Source of the DNA: a virus
DNA length: 33,441 nucleotides
Strand: one strand, 5' to 3'
Virus record (IMG/VR): IMGVR_UViG_3300030012_001594
Coordinates: 6,257-39,697 of that record
Shown here: positions 30,090 through 33,441 of the stretch, piece after piece
Position numbering within the stretch: position 1 is the stretch's first letter
Layout of the letters: every line of letters starts with the position of its first letter
Position numbers and translations under genes: made by a program
Notes under the pieces: generated by a model
The model's database searches: none
The model's input: only the letters and a program-made list of their open reading frames with translations
What the model was told of the DNA's origin: nothing

Positions 30090-30383
30090 TCAGTGACCCC
30101 ATGTGTGCCTTGCTTCCTTCCTCTTCTTAATCACGAAATCGTGACAAGAAGGACATAACCAACGCCACTCTCCTAGACACTTGGTCTTCATCCATCCCTT
30201 GGGACCAAGTTTAGTCCGGAGAGTATCGTCGGATATCCCTTGTAGTTTCCACGTAGCAAGTTCGATTATCTGGTACACACTACATCTCTTTCGCGCAAGT
30301 CCAGTGTTCTTCACTGTAGGTGCGCCAGCACAGTTTACCCGTACTGATGCTTCAATCTGTTCTCTTATCTTTTCTCTTGTCAT
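30090..30383 (-). CDS. Zinc-binding hypothetical protein, 97 aa
   Basis: The C-terminal part KCLGEWRWLCPSCHDFVIKK contains CxxC and further Cys/His that could bind zinc. The centre CSVYQIIELATWKLQGISDD is helical, and the N-terminus is basic (MTREKIREQIEASVRVN). The gene starts 41 bases after the helicase stop and has GAGG upstream. Family unknown; nucleic-acid binding is plausible from the charge. Confidence 0.5.
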   Translation of the reverse strand: MTREKIREQIEASVRVNCAGAPTVKNTGLARKRCSVYQIIELATWKLQGISDDTLRTKLGPKGWMKTKCLGEWRWLCPSCHDFVIKKRKEARHTWGH

Positions 30384-30424
30384 TCTTATTCCTCATTTCT
30401 ATTATGTTATCGAGACTATATGAA

Positions 30425-31873
30425 CTACCCAACTGGGCCACCCACATATCTCAGCGTTTTCATCGCTCTCGTTACTGCCACGTAGCAGAGGTTCTTCTCT
30501 TGCTCCCTAGCAGATGGAGTCTTAGCCATTGGATGTGGCATCTTGTCAGGAGATATTATCCAGACATTCTCTGCCTCAAGTCCCTTGGCCTTGTGTACTG
30601 TTGAGAACACAACACCGGAGTTCCTACCTTGCTCACCAAAGATTTCCTTGATGTTGTCATGTAGTCCAGCAACAGTACTAGTCCTACCAGATAGTGCGAT
30701 GATACAATCGTACTTGTCCTGTAGGCTCTGAATCTGATTCTCCTTTTCCGCTCTCTTCAATACCTGCATTCTCTTGTTGACATAATCATCAAGAGTAGCC
30801 AAGAAGTCCTCGATGGGCATCTCCCCATCCTTTGTGACTTTCTTGATTAGTACCTCAAGACTGTATCCGATATCCCTACCAAGGACATAAGCCGCCTTGC
30901 CTTCTGCAATCATTGCGAAGCACTCTGAAACCAGAGGGGCATTCACACGGCAGAGAACCAAGTCACCAGCACTTGGGTCTAGTGCAACATGGCTCTCAAC
31001 AAGACCATCTTCGGCATCCTCTCTAGCAGAGTAGTCAGGGAAGAATCTGTTTGCCTGTTCGACAACAGACTTCGGGCATCTCCAAGTAACTGATAGTGTG
31101 AAGTTCTGCACACCTCTTGGTGACTGCTCCAACTCTGACTTGAATATGTCCATGCTTGATGAATCGGCTCCCCTGAAACCATAGATGGCTTGCTTCGGGT
31201 CACCAACAACAATCATCCTTCCACCATTGCATGCCTTTAGTATAAGTCTCCTCTGAGCCTCATTGAAATCCTGAGCCTCATCAACAAATACCACATCATA
31301 GTGCTTGACTGGAAGACCTAATACCACAGGTAGCCAAATCATATCGTCAAAATCAACGGTACTGACATCCTTGCACATCTTCTCTATCACAGGTAGAACT
31401 GCTATTGCATTTCTCTCCTCTGAAAGTCCATCGAACTCTATCTCGTACTGGTCAATGATTGCATTGATATCAGCCTCATCGTTCCAGTTAGCCATTGATG
31501 ACTTCAACAGAGATACGAGTTTGTTCAGTGCTGGTGCGGATTTGTACTCCTTACCTAGAACATCGTTGATGATGCCATACACTTTCTTGTTGTCAACTCT
31601 CGCTCCCCTGTTGTGCATCTTGATAGATGCTAGACCTAGACTGTGGAAAGTCATGGCCTCACAATCAAGTGGCAGTTTCTTACCGAGTTCAGTAGCGATT
31701 GACTTGTTGAATGCCAAGAATCCCTTCTTGCCATTTACATGCTTCGCGCCCTCTACGATAGTGAAGGTCTTGCCAGTGCCAGCACCAGCGTAAACCATCA
31801 TGTGGCTATCGCCTGTTTTCATTTCGTTCCATATTGCTTCTTGTTCTTCTGTTCCTACTATTTTCATTTTCAT
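30425..31873 (-). CDS. SF1 (UvrD/Rep-like) DNA helicase
   Basis: From the ATG preceded by AAAGGAGACA the protein is 482 residues. Motif I is VYAGAGTGKTFTI (residues 28-40), motif II VVFVDEAQDFNEAQ, motif III GDPKQAIYGFRGAD, then a TWRCPKSV segment, and motif VI CYVAVTRAMKTLRY near the end. These define a 3'-5' superfamily 1A helicase. It is shorter than cellular UvrD (about 720), with small 1B and 2B subdomains, like many phage SF1 enzymes. It is the first gene of the main array, next to the putative origin. A longer frame in the same phase runs 62 codons upstream but lacks an archaeal start signal. Confidence 0.85.
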   Translation of the reverse strand: MKMKIVGTEEQEAIWNEMKTGDSHMMVYAGAGTGKTFTIVEGAKHVNGKKGFLAFNKSIATELGKKLPLDCEAMTFHSLGLASIKMHNRGARVDNKKVYGIINDVLGKEYKSAPALNKLVSLLKSSMANWNDEADINAIIDQYEIEFDGLSEERNAIAVLPVIEKMCKDVSTVDFDDMIWLPVVLGLPVKHYDVVFVDEAQDFNEAQRRLILKACNGGRMIVVGDPKQAIYGFRGADSSSMDIFKSELEQSPRGVQNFTLSVTWRCPKSVVEQANRFFPDYSAREDAEDGLVESHVALDPSAGDLVLCRVNAPLVSECFAMIAEGKAAYVLGRDIGYSLEVLIKKVTKDGEMPIEDFLATLDDYVNKRMQVLKRAEKENQIQSLQDKYDCIIALSGRTSTVAGLHDNIKEIFGEQGRNSGVVFSTVHKAKGLEAENVWIISPDKMPHPMAKTPSAREQEKNLCYVAVTRAMKTLRYVGGPVG

Positions 31874-31915
31874 TGTCTCCTTTGGAGTATAATATTGCAT
31901 TTGCGTAACGGGACT

Positions 31916-31928
31916 ACTTAAAGTTCCG
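31916..31928 (-). promoter_or_regulatory. Promoter of the main minus-strand array (BRE/TATA-like)
   Basis: Minus-strand CGGAACTTTAAGT resembles a BRE followed by a TATA-like TTTAAG, 44 bases before the helicase ATG. That places transcription start about 19 bases before the ATG and leaves room for the GGAG ribosome site. It is the only good promoter-like signal I see before the array. Confidence 0.45.
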
Positions 31929-31929
31929 A

Positions 31930-32500
31930 AAATCGAATGTGAGTGTGAGAGAGAAAGACGATGTTCTATGCCAATACTACTAGAGGCTTGAGGGTTCATT
32001 GCGATGAAGGTGCGTTTGTCGCAATCGATGTCTGTTTTACTGCTATCCAAGACTGCCAATTGTCGCTACCCACCTGCCGAAGCAGATGGACGACTTATTA
32101 TTCCGGTTGGCGGCTTAAGGGAACCATCCTTAATCCATTGGAGCCGTATCAGGCCAACCCGCCCGAATAGTACAAAGGTCGCAACCCCTTACCTCATCCT
32201 TCCGCTAAGTCGGATGGTCATTCTTCTTTATTGTCCATCAACGGGCATACCTCAGTATCTTCCGTCTAATCCAAACTTTCGTTTGTCTTCGTAGTCAACT
32301 CTCTCAGTTTCAAAGTTCGTTGGCTCCACAAGCCCCATCCCGCGAGGGATTCGTCAAACCTGCTTGTCTAGACCAACAACAGAGAACTCGACAACCCCGC
32401 TAAGGGTTGCTTCGCTCTCAACATGTTGGCCTAATTCTGAACCGCTAGATTCTCGCGGCCTACCACTAGGATGCACGGCTTGCTTCGTTTCTGCACCGAA
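31930..32500. other. Non-coding, hairpin-rich region between helicase gene and repeat elements
   Basis: No convincing gene lies in this 570-base stretch on either strand; frames are short or lack start signals. Instead it has nested inverted repeats: GGTTGGC (32105-32111) with GCCAACC (32153-32159) enclosing TTAAGG/CCTTAA (32115-32133); ATCCC-GCGA-GGGAT (32337-32350) with a GNRA tetraloop if the plus strand is transcribed; and CAACCC/GGGTTG (32392-32409). It is richer in G and C than the following AT-rich segment. It could encode a structured RNA. No tRNA, RNase P or SRP RNA signature was found. Confidence 0.4.
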
Positions 32501-32504
32501 CTGT

Positions 32505-32556
32505 GAATGTGATTAGGGAGGAGCAACCAATGGCAATGGTTACTCCCCCCGTAAAA
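32505..32556. repeat. Hairpin element C with the shared prefix GTGATTAG
   Basis: The prefix GAATGTGATTAG is the same as in the two later elements. It is followed by GGGAGGAG (32516-32523) and AACCA (32525-32529), then a seven-base loop, TGGTT (32537-32541) and CTCCCCCC (32543-32550), forming a long hairpin with one A-C mismatch and one central mismatch. CGTAAAA follows, as CGTT follows the other elements. It appears to be a shorter relative of elements A and B. Confidence 0.5.
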
Positions 32557-32584
32557 TGGGCAATGAACTTACCCGGAGTGAAAT

Positions 32585-32600
32585 GGATACATATGTATCC
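32585..32600. promoter_or_regulatory. Perfect 16-base palindrome
   Basis: GGATACATATGTATCC is a perfect inverted repeat with no spacer, placed directly before stem-loop element A. Perfect palindromes this long in non-coding DNA are usually binding sites for dimeric proteins. Its position between the array promoter and the origin-like segment suggests a control or replication-protein site. Confidence 0.5.
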
Positions 32601-32602
32601 TT

Positions 32603-32710
32603 GAGTGTGATTAGTAAGAGAAATGACTTGAGATATTGACTATGTTTCCCAAAACAACTAGTGATGGAGGTCTTCGTCATTTTTTATTCGTTGTAAAACT
32701 CTTACTCGTT
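32603..32710. repeat. Tandem stem-loop element A
   Basis: The element starts GAGTGTGATT. It has an outer stem AGTAAGAG (32613-32620) with CTCTTACT (32699-32706) and an inner stem AAATGAC (32621-32627) with GTCATTT (32676-32682). A 16-base linker TTTATTCGTTGTAAAA lies between the 3' arms, and CGTT ends the unit. Element B repeats this design with compensatory base changes in both stems. Confidence 0.7.
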
Positions 32711-32711
32711 A

Positions 32712-32831
32712 GAGTGTGATTAGCAAGAGAAAGGTAGAGAGAAAGAACGAAAGAACCCTCTGTAACTATGTCAGAACCTAGTAGACTGATAGCGATTACC
32801 TTTTTTATTCGTTACAAAACTCTTGCTCGTT
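32712..32831. repeat. Tandem stem-loop element B
   Basis: It has the same prefix GAGTGTGATT and the same end CGTT as element A. The outer stem is AGCAAGAG (32722-32729) with CTCTTGCT (32820-32827). The inner stem is AAAGGTA (32730-32736) with TACCTTT (32797-32803). The linker TTTATTCGTTACAAAA keeps length and nearly all bases. The loop sequences of A and B are unrelated, so only the paired arms, linker and ends are conserved. Confidence 0.7.
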
Positions 32832-32854
32832 GTCGGACTCAAACCGACTTGAGT
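32832..32854. other. Two mutually exclusive hairpins
   Basis: GTCGG (32832-32836) pairs with CCGAC (32844-32848). The loop ACTCAA (32837-32842) can instead pair with TTGAGT (32849-32854). Both cannot form at once because no linker bases remain, so this is a possible two-state switch. A further prefix-like GAGTGTAATT begins at 32851, perhaps the start of a degenerate fourth element with GGGAG near 32864 and CTCCC near 32970. Confidence 0.4.
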
Positions 32855-32869
32855 GTAATTGTTGGGAGA

Positions 32870-33010
32870 GGGCGTGAGGTAAAATAAACACCAAAAAAAC
32901 CCCACTGTGCTAGGAAGGCAGTTGAACACGACCATGCAGTAGAAACTTTGCCCCTTGTTATCACACAACTCCCGTTTTCCTACAATCGGGGGTAGGAGAT
33001 TAACTTATTC
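32870..33010. other. Non-coding spacer before the origin-like segment
   Basis: I see no gene with a start signal here. Runs of A and C are present, and a CTCCCGTTTTCC that resembles the end of the stem-loop elements lies near 32968-32980. Nothing else stands out. Confidence 0.4.
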
Positions 33011-33016
33011 TCACAG

Positions 33017-33238
33017 TTTATCATCACGTGAGAAAAAGGAAGTGATGTCTGTGCAGAGCAAACCTAGGTTTACTCGCACTTTCTCATTTTATCATTATTA
33101 TCACGTGTCATAGGGAGAAGAAGAAGAGAGAGAGAGAGAGAGTAGTAGTAATGATAATTATGATAATATGATAATATTATCTAAAAACTACGTTTTCTCC
33201 CATTCCTCCCCCTTTCCTTTTTCTCATCACGTGATAAA
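33017..33238. other. Candidate replication origin: inverted repeats, purine tract and AT-rich core
   Basis: Two 23-base arms at 33017-33039 and 33216-33238 are inverted relative to each other and share TTTATCA and AGAAAAAGG around a TCACGTGA-type centre; a third TCACGTG lies at 33101. Between them are a 31-base all-purine tract (33112-33142, mostly GA repeats) and three direct copies of ATGATAAT (33151, 33160, 33168) leading into a very AT-rich stretch. Repeated protein-binding sites beside an easily melted segment are the usual form of archaeal and viral origins. The helicase gene starts about 1.1 kb away. No initiator protein is identified. Confidence 0.5.
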
Positions 33239-33441
33239 GAGTGATAAAAAGAGAAATCGAGGGTGCGACCTACTAATACTCATTATACAATACTGTATAT
33301 TATACTGAAATATTCCATATAATATATCATATAATAAGAGACAACAGTTGTTGACCCTTGACAAGCACCAGTTATTTACGTGGTCGAAAGAAGGTCGTAC
33401 TATCTGACTCTGATTAAGTAGGGTCTAGATAGTAGACGCAT
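33239..33441. other. AT-rich non-coding right edge
   Basis: The first 110 bases are highly AT-rich with TATA-like repeats (TATATTATACTG, ATATAATATATCATATAAT), and CAACA-GT-TGTTG forms a small inverted repeat near 33342. No gene start is evident before the window ends. It may belong to the origin region or hold promoters for genes to the right. Confidence 0.35.

Noticed and set aside
30320-30604. Plus-strand frames opposite the helicase and other array genes
   Set aside because: These plus-strand frames lie wholly opposite genes with clear protein motifs, lack ribosome sites, and have shadow-frame composition.
31874-32059. Longer N-terminus of the SF1 helicase
   Set aside because: The frame is open for 62 more codons, but the sequence is not helicase-like, the good ribosome site lies before the internal ATG, and a promoter signal would fall inside the extension.
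31930-32500. tRNA, RNase P RNA or SRP RNA
   Set aside because: I searched both strands by eye for T-loop, GAGGAAAGTCC-like and SRP core motifs and found none in convincing context.
32603-32831. CRISPR array
   Set aside because: Only two full units of more than 100 bases are present, with internal pairing and no short uniform repeats or spacers. The Cas4-like nuclease stands alone without other cas genes.
32832-32854. H-type pseudoknot
   Set aside because: Both pairings together would leave connecting loops of zero bases, which is sterically implausible; alternative hairpins fit better.
32771-32968. Minus-strand 65-residue frame across element B
   Set aside because: It crosses the conserved stems, has no start signal, and its sequence is explained by the repeat structure.

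Overview
The window reads as part of the genome of a tailed virus (Caudoviricetes type) of an archaeon. The closest published picture I know is the magroviruses of marine group II Euryarchaeota (Poseidoniales). That host assignment is an inference from gene content: no marker in the window proves it. The archaeal signature is the information-processing set: family B DNA polymerase with a PIP box, a PCNA-like clamp, RFC small subunit, archaeo-eukaryotic primase, XPF/ERCC4 nuclease, ATP-dependent DNA ligase, PC4-like protein and a TFB transcription factor. The tailed-virus signature is a tail-assembly-chaperone-like protein beside a partial structural protein at the left edge.

Layout. Bases 1-640 carry two plus-strand virion genes, the first cut by the window edge. 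A convergent gap follows. Then come three minus-strand microgenes (748-1105) with their own TATA-like box and a 15-bp palindrome. A hairpin/U-tract terminator at 1190-1235 ends the main minus-strand array. That array runs without a real break from about 31873 down to 1218. It holds some 55 tightly packed genes, most joined by ATGA or TGATG overlaps and preceded by GGTGA or GGAGG ribosome-binding sites. It contains the SF1 helicase; a block of small genes; a ubiquitin-like protein; a class II ribonucleotide reductase preceded by a hairpin-rich 153-base leader; TFB; a ThiF/E1-like protein; a JAMM peptidase; a lipoprotein; DNA ligase; clamp loader, SSB, RecA-like ATPase and clamp; a DNA polymerase split into two genes; a Cas4/RecB-like nuclease; a fused primase; an ERCC4 nuclease; and a P-loop helicase with a DEDD exonuclease. 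Bases 31930-33441 are non-coding: a hairpin-rich stretch, two tandem stem-loop elements with compensatory base changes, then an AT-rich segment with inverted repeats and a purine tract that looks like a replication origin.

How it fits together. The virus appears to bring a nearly self-sufficient archaeal replisome, its own dNTP supply (B12-dependent reductase) and a transcription factor to redirect host RNA polymerase. The most unusual content is a possible ubiquitin-like modification set: a beta-grasp protein ending in Gly-Gly-Ser-Leu, an E1-like adenylating enzyme and a JAMM peptidase that could trim or remove it. Other unusual points are the polymerase split immediately before motif C with four microgenes in the gap, the covarying tandem RNA or DNA elements, and a microprotein copying the helicase P-loop region without its lysine. 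Many small genes, several with two CxxC pairs, have no function I can name.
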